A DNA stretch of 64,000 bases from Paenibacillus sp. JJ-100 (lineage in GTDB: Bacteria > Bacillota > Bacilli > Paenibacillales > Paenibacillaceae): contig NZ_CAOJCM010000002.1 in assembly GCF_948329825.1 (NCBI RefSeq), positions 558,001 to 622,000 on the forward strand, written 5' to 3'. The translations under genes were made by a program, and so were the position numbers. The notes under the pieces were generated by a model. It did no database searches, was not told the DNA's origin, and was given only the letters and a program-made list of their open reading frames with translations. Below, one piece after another: positions 29,306 through 37,823 of this stretch. How positions within the stretch are numbered: the first letter of the stretch is position 1; each line of letters starts with the position of its first letter.

Positions 29306-29471
29306 AGATCTATTGACGTTCTCCGTTCTAATTCATGCTTGCTTACGTGGTTGGTTTGGTTGACTTGACCATTCGGGATATAATAGAAGTGTAAGTCCAA
29401 TTTTTGGTCTGACTAAATGATTCAAACGGCAGATCGCCGGATATCTTCATCAGAAATGGAGTGAATATAGC

Positions 29472-30434
29472 ATGGAACAACAGTCATTGGAGTTAGCAAC
29501 ATTTGCAGGCGGATGCTTCTGGTGTATGGTATCCCCTTTTGAGGAACTGCCCGGTATTCATAAAATCGTTTCGGGCTATACAGGTGGACATACCGAGAAT
29601 CCTACGTATGAGGAAGTATGCTCGGAGACAACAGGTCATGTGGAGGCGGTACAGATCACGTTTGATCCGTCCATTTTCCCATATGAGAAACTGGTCGAGC
29701 TCTTCTGGCAGCAGATTGATCCGACAGATGCAGGCGGTCAGTTCCACGATCGCGGTTCATCTTATCAGACGGCAATCTTCTATCACAGTGAGGAACAGCG
29801 CAAGATCGCTGAAGCTTCCAAGGCGGCTCTGGAACAGAGCGGACGTTTTGACAAACCTATCTTCACACCTATTCTACCCGCGAAACCGTTCTATGAGGCA
29901 GAAGAGCATCACCAGAACTATCATCGGAAGAACCCTGCTCACTACAAACGGTATAGCAAAGGTTCAGGCCGTCAGGACTTTATTGAACGTAACTGGTCGG
30001 GCAAGGTGGATAAAAGTGAGCTAAAAGAGCGCCTGACTCCGATACAGTATGAGGTAACACAGAACAATGCTACGGAACCAGCGTTCCATAACGAATTCTG
30101 GGATCATCACGGAGATGGCATCTATGTGGATATCGTATCTGGTGAGCCGCTGTTTAGTTCTACCGATAAATATGATTCGGGTTGCGGCTGGCCAAGTTTC
30201 ACTCGTCCACTTCGAGACTATAACGTGAAGGAAAAAACGGATCTTAGCCATTTCATGATTCGTACCGAAGTTCGCAGCCGTGAAGGTGACTCCCACTTGG
30301 GACACGTATTCCCGGATGGTCCTGCGGAAGCAGGCGGTTTGCGTTATTGCATTAACTCCGCCGCACTTCGTTTTATACCGAAAGAGGATCTTCAAAAAGA
30401 AGGTTACGGCGAATATCGCTTTCTGTTTGAATAA
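29472..30434 (+). CDS. msrAB: Bifunctional peptide methionine sulfoxide reductase MsrA/MsrB
   Basis: Repairs methionine-S- and -R-sulfoxide in proteins. The 320 residues fuse MsrA (GGCFWC, catalytic Cys15; GYTGG and [12 protein letters not shown] later) with MsrB (about 175-320: [19 protein letters not shown], catalytic Cys293 in [11 protein letters not shown]). The MsrB part lacks the two zinc CxxC pairs. GGAGTG lies nine bases before the ATG. A strong terminator follows. Confidence 0.95.
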   Translation: MEQQSLELATFAGGCFWCMVSPFEELPGIHKIVSGYTGGHTENPTYEEVCSETTGHVEAVQITFDPSIFPYEKLVELFWQQIDPTDAGGQFHDRGSSYQTAIFYHSEEQRKIAEASKAALEQSGRFDKPIFTPILPAKPFYEAEEHHQNYHRKNPAHYKRYSKGSGRQDFIERNWSGKVDKSELKERLTPIQYEVTQNNATEPAFHNEFWDHHGDGIYVDIVSGEPLFSSTDKYDSGCGWPSFTRPLRDYNVKEKTDLSHFMIRTEVRSREGDSHLGHVFPDGPAEAGGLRYCINSAALRFIPKEDLQKEGYGEYRFLFE

Positions 30435-30493
30435 ATCAGGTTAGAAACAACGATGTAGGATAATCTGTCCAGAATAATCTGCACAGGATAAAC

Positions 30494-30532
30494 AGCAAAG
30501 GAGCAGCGGGTTGATCCCGTTGCTCCTTTGCT
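30494..30532 (+). terminator. Terminator of msrAB
   Basis: 17-bp stem AGCAAAGGAGCAGCGGG / CCCGTTGCTCCTTTGCT with a 5-nt loop, 60 bp after msrAB. It has only a weak T run but very high stem stability. Confidence 0.7.
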
Positions 30533-30669
30533 TTAGAAATAACAGATACGCTTCGATACATTCGATAAATCCAATCCTCCGTTCCTCCCCGTACTTTACT
30601 TCGCTTTCCTTCTCATTTTGCACCTAAATTTCATATCACTCTGTTACACTTATAAAGGGGATGACGGAT

Positions 30670-31908
30670 TTAGTTGGATAGAGCTGCCTCCGTTTCTGCC
30701 TGCTTGCTACCTTCAACCGTGCTCTCACCATCGTTAAACTGGACTCTTAGACCCGGAATCATACTCACGAGCATGATGGCTACCGAGAGTACATATACAA
30801 AAATCAGCGAAGTCTGATTCATGATCACTCCAGCCATTGAAGACCCCATCAGCATCATTCCCATAAATAACGGAGTAATCGTTCCATTCACTCTGCCAAT
30901 CAGGTGTTCATCAATCCGGCTGACCATGTAGGAAGAAATAATGATATTGATAAACGCCAGACTAATGGAGCTTAAGAAGGTAAGACCCATTGTTAACCAG
31001 AGCCAACTGGACAACACCTCGCCGAGCATCGTAAAAGCAAGACACAACAATCCAACGATTAACGTCTTCGTTTGATTCAGCTTGCTGCTAACAGCCGCAG
31101 CGATTACCCCGCCGATGAGCAAACCAAATCCAGATGCACCCGACAGAAACTGCAATGCGGTCTGCTCCAGACCCAATCGTTCCGTCACCAGAAAAATCGT
31201 CAGCGGATTAATCAAACCTGCAGAAAGGCCCACACAGGCAAACACCAAGCCGAGCATTTTAAGTGAACGGGATTGAGTGACGTAATGCCATCCTTCTTTA
31301 ATATCTGCTAATAGAGAATTATCTGTCTCCCGCTGGGCAGTATCCTTGGGGAGAAACGTCAGCAGAACGGCAGATGCAAGAAATAAGATCAGCAGCACCA
31401 CCATAGATGTCTGTATGCCCATGGAGGTGTAGATAAACGTACCTACAACTGGCCCTAAAATAAGGAAAAGCGAGTTTGAGCTTTGCGTTATAGCAATCGC
31501 CGACTGTACATTTTCGCATCTGACATTCCTTCTGACAATTTTGACCGATGAGGGTTGAGAAAACTGACTGACGATGGAGGAAACCAGCGTTGCAGCGTAC
31601 AGCACCTCCCAGTATCCCGAGCTTAAAATGGTAATAATCATTACAATGGATAAAGCACTGAGAATATCCCCTATAATCATAGTTCGTTTGGGATTCCAGC
31701 GATCAGCCAGCGCACCGCCTATGATAGAAAATACAAAGATCGGAGCATACTCCAGTACGGTAATCAGGGAGATGGCAACCGGGTCCCCTTGTGTCTGATC
31801 CATAATGTAATAGAGGATGGCCATATTCCGTATCCATATCGCCAGGTTTTGCAGCAGATCTGACCCGGTAATGATAAGAAAAGCTCTGTTTTTTAATAAG
31901 CTATTCAT
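30670..31908 (-). CDS. MFS transporter, probable drug exporter
   Basis: 412 residues with about 12 membrane segments. The motif-A-like loop GGALADRWNPKRTMI lies between segments 2 and 3, as in drug:H+ antiporters of the MdtH/MefA/EntS type. A TetR regulator lies directly upstream on the same strand, and an operator motif in front of this gene is repeated in front of the regulator, suggesting inducible efflux. The substrate is unknown. Confidence 0.88.
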   Translation of the reverse strand: MNSLLKNRAFLIITGSDLLQNLAIWIRNMAILYYIMDQTQGDPVAISLITVLEYAPIFVFSIIGGALADRWNPKRTMIIGDILSALSIVMIITILSSGYWEVLYAATLVSSIVSQFSQPSSVKIVRRNVRCENVQSAIAITQSSNSLFLILGPVVGTFIYTSMGIQTSMVVLLILFLASAVLLTFLPKDTAQRETDNSLLADIKEGWHYVTQSRSLKMLGLVFACVGLSAGLINPLTIFLVTERLGLEQTALQFLSGASGFGLLIGGVIAAAVSSKLNQTKTLIVGLLCLAFTMLGEVLSSWLWLTMGLTFLSSISLAFINIIISSYMVSRIDEHLIGRVNGTITPLFMGMMLMGSSMAGVIMNQTSLIFVYVLSVAIMLVSMIPGLRVQFNDGESTVEGSKQAETEAALSN

Positions 31909-31926
31909 ACTTCATCTCCTTTTTTT

Positions 31927-31944
31927 AAACCGACTGTCCGGTTT
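31927..31944 (-). promoter_or_regulatory. TetR operator in front of the MFS gene
   Basis: AAACCGACTGTCCGGTTT, an AAACCG-N6-CGGTTT inverted repeat, lies about 20 bp upstream of the MFS start and matches the site at 32606-32623 in 16 of 18 positions. Confidence 0.7.
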
Positions 31945-31990
31945 GTTAATATTCAAAAAGAAAAACTGATAGAATATCAGCTTTCTTTCG

Positions 31991-32560
31991 TTAACGTTGC
32001 TGGATGCCTGCGAGCAGACTCGTTATTCCGATGTGATACAAACGCCGAATTTCATCCAGATCTTTTTCATAATAGAGGGTGCTTAGTCCGTTAAACAAAC
32101 CGTTAATAATATGCATCATGTCATGCGGGCTTTCTTGTTTCAATTCACCATCACGTATACCTTCAGATACAATCCGCTCATAGGTTGCATAGGGTATTCG
32201 AATCAGGGAGAGCATATCGTCCATCATTTCCTTACTTACGACCTGACCCGAGACAAATTCGTTAATGGCATGATTCAGCGGATTCGCCAAGTCATCCACG
32301 TAGTGGTCAGCTAGTCCGTACAGTTTCTCTACAGTTGTCTTGTACCGCGACTCCTTCTCAAGCCATTCATTCATCCAGTCCTCGTTATTCAGCTTGATGA
32401 GATACATAAACAGCTCTTCTTTGCTTTTGAAATGATAATAAATGCTGCCTTTACTCCGATTGTTAATGGTACATATGTCTTCCATCGAAGTGGCTCCATA
32501 TCCCTTCTGGGCAAATAGCTCTTTGGTATTACGTGCAATGTCTTTCTTGATCTGAGCCAC
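31991..32560 (-). CDS. TetR-family transcriptional regulator
   Basis: 189 residues from GTG 32560, with CGGAGA seven bases upstream. N-terminal TetR HTH (ARNTKELFAQKGYGATSMEDICTINNRSKGSIYYHFKSKEELF) and a helical ligand domain of TetR_C type. A longer frame to 32653 would run through the operator motif at 32606-32623 and has no good ribosome binding site, so it is rejected. Encoded just upstream of the MFS exporter; likely represses itself and the exporter. Confidence 0.9.
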   Translation of the reverse strand: MAQIKKDIARNTKELFAQKGYGATSMEDICTINNRSKGSIYYHFKSKEELFMYLIKLNNEDWMNEWLEKESRYKTTVEKLYGLADHYVDDLANPLNHAINEFVSGQVVSKEMMDDMLSLIRIPYATYERIVSEGIRDGELKQESPHDMMHIINGLFNGLSTLYYEKDLDEIRRLYHIGITSLLAGIQQR

Positions 32561-32605
32561 GTCTTTTCTCCGTTTGACTTCGATGATAATTCTCTCCTTT
32601 AAATT

Positions 32606-32623
32606 AAACCGACTATCCGGTCT
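32606..32623 (-). promoter_or_regulatory. TetR operator in front of the tetR-type gene
   Basis: AAACCGACTATCCGGTCT matches the MFS-side site, with the same AAACCG-N6-CGG core, 45-65 bp upstream of the chosen regulator start. This is consistent with autoregulation. Confidence 0.7.
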
Positions 32624-32752
32624 AATAGTAGCATGGTGTATTTTTCCTGTCAATCAATGATAAAGGGTTTAGGCATCCCTTCTCACTTCTGGATCGAATG
32701 GAATGCCTAACAATGACTCGACTTGGTTGTACGAAAACTTGAATTGAAACGA

Positions 32753-33556
32753 TCAGTACATCATGCTCACAACCCAGCCAATCCAATATGCCAAAGGAAT
32801 CAACAGAAGCTGAGCCACAACTGTACCAAATAGCCTGGAAATCAGCATACAACCATAAATCTGGTTCATGCGATTAAGCCGAATCTCACCACGCAGGGAA
32901 CGGTCACTAAGTAGTGAAATACGTGGGTCAACGAGAATGGTAAGTAAAATCGTTGCCATGCCATTAATGAGTCCTGTCGATTGCGATGCAGCAACAGCTT
33001 GGCCCGGATACAGATATGCCGCATATAAACTGGATAATACACCTGTGGTGTAAATGGCAGTCACGGCTACGTTGAGCAGCATTAACCGCCTTGGCATGCC
33101 GTGCTGTACCAAACGTTTGGCCATCTCCCACGACGGCGGAGTGATGTAATATGTTGCATTACGGAGTTTACTTCGTTTCAGCAATTGCCTGAACATAACG
33201 GGGATGGAGCCAGCCGCTTCAAAATGCACAACCATTCTGGATGAGAGCTTGACCATCGTCGGGAAGCAGAGTATGGCTAAGGCCGTTCCCAGCGTTGCTG
33301 CACCCATCAACCAGTGAAGCTGTGCCGCAAAATACGGGTTGGACCCACGAGTCGCAGCATCTACCAGACTGCCGATCATGGGCCCCTGTGCCATGTTGGA
33401 GGTGCGGGAGACCAAGAGCAAAATACCTGCCAGTGATATGGCCAGTGCAATTCGACGAGTACGCAAACCACCAAGGCGTAGGGCATACGACAAACTATCT
33501 GTTGCATGAATCAGCATGGTGAATACCATCGGTAGAGCAAGACTTAAACTGAACAT
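32753..33556 (-). CDS. amj: Lipid II flippase Amj family protein
   Basis: 267-residue polytopic membrane protein (about six segments) resembling B. subtilis Amj (YdaH), the stress-induced alternative to MurJ for lipid II flipping. Diagnostic pieces are IHATDSLSYALRLGGLRTRRIALAISLAGILLLVSRTSNMAQGPMIGSLVD and the late DPRISLLSD. ATG 33556 follows AAAAGGAG with nine-base spacing; the frame is open to 33580. Single gene. Confidence 0.87.
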   Translation of the reverse strand: MFSLSLALPMVFTMLIHATDSLSYALRLGGLRTRRIALAISLAGILLLVSRTSNMAQGPMIGSLVDAATRGSNPYFAAQLHWLMGAATLGTALAILCFPTMVKLSSRMVVHFEAAGSIPVMFRQLLKRSKLRNATYYITPPSWEMAKRLVQHGMPRRLMLLNVAVTAIYTTGVLSSLYAAYLYPGQAVAASQSTGLINGMATILLTILVDPRISLLSDRSLRGEIRLNRMNQIYGCMLISRLFGTVVAQLLLIPLAYWIGWVVSMMY

Positions 33557-33750
33557 ATGTACAAACTCCTTTTTATTCATTTCACTATGTAAATTTATCC
33601 AAATTGCTCATCCACGTATTATACGCCCATCAATCTCGAAAGTATAGGAAACAGGTTCTGGCTTAAGGGGACTTGGAATTCTTACTCACGTTTATCTCAG
33701 GTTTTGGAGGGTAATAAACTATAACCTATACAATATTGGAGGGAACACCT

Positions 33751-34119
33751 ATGCCATGGAATAAACAAGATTACCCCGTATCGATGAAAAATCTGGAGCC
33801 CCGTGTTCGGCACAAAGCGATTGAAATCGCTAACGCCCTGCTTGAAGACGGGTACGAGGAAGGACGCGCCATTGCCATTGCAACGGCCAAGGCAGAGGAA
33901 TGGGATGAGAATCATCCTGACGATCAGGACAACAAAATCCATGTCGTACCTGCCGAATCAGGTTGGGCCATTAAACAAGAAGGCTCATCAGACTATCACT
34001 CCACCTATGACACCAAAGCAGAAGCGATCGATGCGGCCAAAGAATGGAGTCGTAAAGAGCATATTCAAGCGATCATTCATAATCAGGATGGACAAATTGC
34101 TCGTTCTCTTAGACCGTAA
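33751..34119 (+). CDS. DUF2188-domain protein
   Basis: 122-residue soluble protein. The N-terminal half (MPWNKQDYPVSMKNLEPRVRHKAIEIANALLEDGYEEGRAIAIAT) is a conserved helical module; the C-terminal half (HVVPAESGWAIKQEGSSDYHSTYDTKAEAIDAAKEW...IIHNQDGQIA) is a DUF2188 fold. Function unknown. ATG 33751 has GGAGGG at ideal spacing. Single gene with a terminator. Confidence 0.88.
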   Translation: MPWNKQDYPVSMKNLEPRVRHKAIEIANALLEDGYEEGRAIAIATAKAEEWDENHPDDQDNKIHVVPAESGWAIKQEGSSDYHSTYDTKAEAIDAAKEWSRKEHIQAIIHNQDGQIARSLRP

Positions 34120-34188
34120 TTTGCGTCTCCTACCGTTCATTTATCTCTTTTATTAATGAGCATATTAATAAGCTTTCCGTATGTATAC

Positions 34189-34236
34189 CAAAAAAATCCC
34201 TCTTGCTGCGGAGTTAGCAGACAAAAGGGATTTCCT
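34189..34236 (+). terminator. Terminator of the DUF2188 gene
   Basis: Outer stem AAATCCCT / AGGGATTT with an inner CTGC/GCAG pairing, 70-110 bp after the gene. A and T tracts on both sides. Confidence 0.6.
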
Positions 34237-34328
34237 ATCCAATTCCAACCTGAACTCAAACCAGTTAAGGCTTGAGCCAGCCTAGATATATTGAATACTA
34301 TACGTCATATGTTGTGCTGGATCTAAGC

Positions 34329-35057
34329 TCAATGCGTTACGCCTCGAGCTACAGAAGTCCGTGGTGTAGCTGCATTAACCGCTTTGGTAGCAACCGAAGG
34401 AATCGGTAATTTGACAGCGGATGTGGTAACCACCGAACCGCGAGTCGGCACACTGACCACATACGTAATCATTTTGCTCGCAATCCATACAGCCAGAATT
34501 GTATATAAAGTTTCTTTTACCGGAAGAAAGAGTAGTGACAGTCCTAGAACGAACGCATCACTGACAAAGAAAACCGTTCCCAGCTTCCATCCTTTCCAAC
34601 GACTAACGAGCACAGCGAGAATATCATCTCCGCCTGTCGCTCCACCAAAGCGAAGCACAATTCCTGCTCCGATACCGGTTAGTATGCCGGACAATACCGC
34701 AGGAATCCACAGATTTCCGTTAAAGTTCATCACCAGTGTGGAGTATCGCTCAAAGCCGTCGTAGAATAGGGAAAATGCACCCACACCAAGCAAAGCTTGG
34801 ATCATGAATTTCCAGCCTTTAATGAACCAGGCCAGAATCATAACAGGAATGTCGAGTAGCAACATGCCGATTGCCGGCGATAGACCCGTTGCATATTTTC
34901 CGAGCAGGGCCAGACCGACAAATCCGCCCTCCGATAAATGATTCTGAAAGTTAATGTGATAATAAGTAAATGCCAGAATAAATGTACCAAGTAGCATAAT
35001 CGCGAACTTGATCGCTTCTGTTTTGACGTTTTGTAAGGTTGACGATGTTCTCTTCAT
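34329..35057 (-). CDS. YitT-family membrane protein without DUF2179 tail
   Basis: 242 residues with about five or six membrane segments and the YitT core (HLSEGGFVGLALLGKY; ILTGIGAGIVLRFGGATGGDDILA; FFVSDAFVLGLS). ATG 35057 (MKRTSSTLQ) has GAGGGAA upstream; the frame is open to 35117. YitT proteins usually continue into a cytoplasmic DUF2179 domain. Here the last 40 residues are a Val/Thr/Ala/Pro-rich low-complexity tail instead, so the soluble domain is missing. Function of the family is unknown (putative transporter). Confidence 0.85.
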   Translation of the reverse strand: MKRTSSTLQNVKTEAIKFAIMLLGTFILAFTYYHINFQNHLSEGGFVGLALLGKYATGLSPAIGMLLLDIPVMILAWFIKGWKFMIQALLGVGAFSLFYDGFERYSTLVMNFNGNLWIPAVLSGILTGIGAGIVLRFGGATGGDDILAVLVSRWKGWKLGTVFFVSDAFVLGLSLLFLPVKETLYTILAVWIASKMITYVVSVPTRGSVVTTSAVKLPIPSVATKAVNAATPRTSVARGVTH

Positions 35058-35418
35058 ACAGGTTCCCTCGCAATTGTAGATTGGTTTTTTAGACCGACCG
35101 TACCCTGCAAAAGGCAAGCCTGGAAGAAATCATCGTGTTCGTCCTTCGAATATTCATTCCAATCCCCTCTTTCGCAGAGTCAGCCGTTTTCGATAATACG
35201 GTTGGTGTACTCTACAAGGGGCGCTATGTGTATGAGAGATCGTAACGTTTCCAGATTGTCCTTAGGGAGATTGTCCTTCGGGGACTCATGGTATCCTGAT
35301 CCTTTCTGTGTTTTTTGGTTAGCTGTGCTTGGTTAAAACAAATGGATATTACAGCGAGGCACGAAATTTTGAACACCTTGTTTCACACTTAACCACTTCG
35401 ATTGCAGTAGCCTCTTAC

Positions 35419-35512
35419 GATCGCTGTTATCCCCGGATTTTTTTGATTCCTTTTTTCAAAAGGAAAAATCCTGTGATACACGCGAACGCTTCGCTTCTCC
35501 AGATGGGTTCTG
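35419..35512. repeat. Dispersed ~90-bp repeat, copy 2
   Basis: Starts GATCGCTGTTATCCCCGG, as at 16005. The middle hairpin has its own sequence (GATTCCTTTT / AAAAGGAAAAATC), and the end CGAACGCTTCGCTTCTCC matches copy 1. Same orientation as copy 1, nearly 20 kb away. Confidence 0.7.
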
Positions 35513-35925
35513 CACTCTTCGTTCCTGTGTGAATATAAGTTCAAACGTGACTCAAAATGTACATCGTTCCATTTTGATTTAAGCACCAGAGCTAACTTGC
35601 TTATACTTCTATTATATAACACCAATCTGACCGGGTCTAAACAAGCAACCCAGCAAAATCACGCATAAAGCAGCTATTGAACCGCTCCAGACGTCATACA
35701 GGCACACCGGAATAAGCAAAGCTTACGAATAGTGCTATCTGCTCCTTTATTCTATGACCGAAGGTTTTAAATATAACAGTGCAGTCACCCAACTGTGACA
35801 ATTACAGGCCTTTTTTTATTTTTTGGTCATGAGCAAAGGAATCCTTTTCCTTACGCACATACACTATAGCATATCGTATCGTTCATCGAATCTAAACGTT
35901 TCCAGACTTACTCTGCTTTTTATGG

Positions 35926-35931
35926 TATAAT
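35926..35931 (+). promoter_or_regulatory. Candidate -10 of the TIR-like operon
   Basis: Consensus TATAAT about 42 bp before the start codon, in an AT-rich stretch. The -35 region (around 35903-35908) is weak, which may mean low or activated expression. Confidence 0.5.
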
Positions 35932-35972
35932 ATAACAATTGAATCCCATTACCGTTTAAGCGAGGCGGAGTG

Positions 35973-37010
35973 ATGAAAACGTTAAAGCCAAGAGTCTTTA
36001 TTGGCTGTTCGCTGGAAGCGAAGCCGATTGCAGCCGCTGTACACGAAAATCTGCGTTTTTCAGCTGAAGTTACCCCGTGGTATTCGGGGGTATTTAATCC
36101 AAGCAGCTATACTATGGATGATCTGGAAGCCGAGGTACGCACAACGGATTTTGCTATTTTTATCTTTCATCCGGATGACATATCCAAGATTCGTGGGAAG
36201 TACTACGCATCGGTTCGGGATAATACAATGCTTGAAATGGGCCTATTCATGGGGCGTCTGGGACGAAAGCGTATTTTTTTCATACTTCCTGAGGGCATTA
36301 CAGACATTAAGGATGCTACCAAAGTCGAAGGTCTGCGGATGCCCACCGATCTATTGGGATTGAATCCGCTCGTATATGAGATTCGTTCTGACGGAAAGTG
36401 GGCTCCAGCCGTATCGGTGGCCTGTTCGAAGATTGCAGACAGTATTGAAGCACAAGGTCGGTGGAGTGATCCTGAGGCCGAGCGTATCATCGAGATGCAC
36501 AGACATTCCGAGGATCAAGCACGATTGCAATTAATCAAACTGCTGCGTTTCTTTAGGGAATTACTACGTACACGCAAAGCAGACGACCAGATGCTGGAAC
36601 GCATGAGTGATGCACTACGAAGCGCATTTGTCTCGCATCCACCCTTTACTGTCCGCGGTACGGCCATCTATCGCACTGATGGTAATGGTTACATCGAACA
36701 GTTATGTGGTAACGTTGGAGAGCCTGGTAGAAAATATGATTTATCCGCAAATGATGATAAACCGCCGGATGACCCTAAACGTATTCTCGTTGTCGATTCA
36801 TACCGTGAGAACAAAATCAAAGTAAATCTGTATGACGATTACCTTGAGAAAGAGTATCTGCTATGCTATCCTGTAGCCAAGAGGTATGTAATTACTGTTC
36901 ACATAGTTGGTCATATTGAAGCAGATGAGGCGGTATTTCAGCACATTGACTTGCAAAATCGTCAACTGTTTAACGCCATCAACGACCTGTTAGGAGGCGA
37001 ACCGGAATGA
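35973..37010 (+). CDS. TIR-like (predicted NAD-consuming) protein with GAF-like C-terminal half
   Basis: 345 residues from ATG 35973 (GTG 35970 possible). The N-terminal about 160 residues match the bacterial TIR-like/CAP12 family: KPRVFIGCSLEAKPIAAAV, AEVTPWYSGVFNPSSYTMDDLE, DFAIFIFHPDD and RDNTMLEMGLFMGRLGRKRIFF. The Glu of DNTMLEMG is the usual catalytic candidate for NAD+ cleavage. A helical linker (about 165-210) leads to an alpha/beta region ending YLLCYPVAKRYVITVHIVGH...RQLFNAINDLL, GAF-like in layout (inferred). Such proteins act in abortive-infection defence, usually with a cyclic-nucleotide or other sensor. Here the only partner is the overlapping 77-residue gene. Confidence 0.8.
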   Translation: MKTLKPRVFIGCSLEAKPIAAAVHENLRFSAEVTPWYSGVFNPSSYTMDDLEAEVRTTDFAIFIFHPDDISKIRGKYYASVRDNTMLEMGLFMGRLGRKRIFFILPEGITDIKDATKVEGLRMPTDLLGLNPLVYEIRSDGKWAPAVSVACSKIADSIEAQGRWSDPEAERIIEMHRHSEDQARLQLIKLLRFFRELLRTRKADDQMLERMSDALRSAFVSHPPFTVRGTAIYRTDGNGYIEQLCGNVGEPGRKYDLSANDDKPPDDPKRILVVDSYRENKIKVNLYDDYLEKEYLLCYPVAKRYVITVHIVGHIEADEAVFQHIDLQNRQLFNAINDLLGGEPE

Positions 37011-37240
37011 AACCGGAAATGAAAAAAATAAGCAAGCGCTGGGGCAGCGAAAAAAAAGTTCGCCTTAGTTCTGCGCCTGATTCATCACGACCGGTTCCGG
37101 AACCCAAGGAAGACGATCGTTTCCACAAACCGGCGGTGCCGCTTATTACGATCGGCCCATCACTCAAAGGCAAGGAGCGTCCTTACAAGGTCATTCTAGA
37201 AAAAGAGGCCTATTACGAAAAGCCTCAATATCTGGCTTAA
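37007..37240 (+). CDS. Small basic protein translationally coupled to the TIR-like gene
   Basis: 77 residues, starting in an ATGA overlap with the stop of the TIR-like gene and preceded by a perfect AGGAGG, so it is surely translated with it. Composition is Lys/Pro/Ser-rich, with a disordered first half (MKKISKRWGSEKKVRLSSAPD) and a conserved-looking end (RPYKVILEKEAYYEKPQYLA). No family recognised. It could be an accessory, inhibitor or folding partner of the TIR-like protein. A terminator follows about 110 bp downstream. Confidence 0.75.
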   Translation: MKPEMKKISKRWGSEKKVRLSSAPDSSRPVPEPKEDDRFHKPAVPLITIGPSLKGKERPYKVILEKEAYYEKPQYLA

Positions 37241-37353
37241 TCTTGGGTACTAGCGTTTAAACCTTTGCTTATTTATATTTAGAGCTTAAGCTACTTCTAA
37301 GTCCCTTACTTGAACTAATTCTGACTGCCGCTGTATCGGCAGTATATATTCAG

Positions 37354-37390
37354 GCCCAGCCGCCCATGGCTGGGCTTAAATGTTTTTTTC
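37354..37390 (+). terminator. Terminator of the TIR-like operon
   Basis: Stem GCCCAGCC / GGCTGGGC with a 6-nt loop, followed by TTAAATGTTTTTTT. Confidence 0.85.
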
Positions 37391-37741
37391 AGGATAATAG
37401 CCTTTCCCTTATCCAACATCCATTTGTATATGACCTTAGGTTTCCTGCAAAACCCAAATATTATACCTTATTTTGGAGCAGGGTTGTCCAATTTGTCAGG
37501 TCGGAAGAGAAGTTTACCCTGCTCGAAGCTCTGAGATGAACAATTTCATATTTCAATCATACAACAAGAACAAATGTTCTGTAAATAACAAATAAAATCC
37601 ATTTATCTCAAAATCACTAATGTAGCATACCATTCGTATCACACCATATGGAGTGCCTCTTCTGAATCGAGTAGGAGGCTAATTATTAGTTATGTAGCCG
37701 ACCTTTCATCGCCAAGTTATTAACCACGTCGGGCGCACCAA

Positions 37742-37797
37742 GAAAAAGGGGCAGTACTATAAGCCATTTTATGACTTATAGTACTGCCCCTTTTTTA
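37742..37797 (-). terminator. Terminator of the GH20 gene
   Basis: A 20-bp perfect stem (AAGGGGCAGTACTATAAG / CTTATAGTACTGCCCCTT core) with an 11-nt loop and T runs on both strands, 27 bp after the GH20 stop. Confidence 0.88.
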
Positions 37798-37823
37798 AAC
37801 GTTTAACGGGTATTTTCTTGATT

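Larger units (their letters stand above)
35058..35972. other. 915-bp intergenic region with dispersed repeat
   Basis: No gene seen. It contains a short direct repeat (GATTGTCCTT at about 35254 and 35270), copy 2 of the dispersed repeat (35419-35512) and, at the right end, the promoter of the TIR-like gene. Transcribed leftward, the first 250 bp could form the yitT leader, but I recognise no known riboswitch. Confidence 0.6.
37241..37823. other. 583-bp intergenic region between convergent genes
   Basis: Contains the + strand terminator (37354-37390), a small hairpin CTGCCG/CGGCAG just before it, an AT-rich stretch with a GAAC-N4-GTTC palindrome (37567-37580), and the strong minus-strand terminator 37742-37797. 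No gene. Confidence 0.6.

Noticed and set aside
32561..32653. N-terminal extension of the TetR regulator
   Set aside because: The extension would include the operator inverted repeat and has no ribosome binding site; GTG 32560 fits better.
37567..37580. AGAAC-AAAT-GTTCT palindrome resembling a LexA box
   Set aside because: It lies between the 3' ends of two convergent genes, with no start codon to control, and its flanks do not match the consensus.
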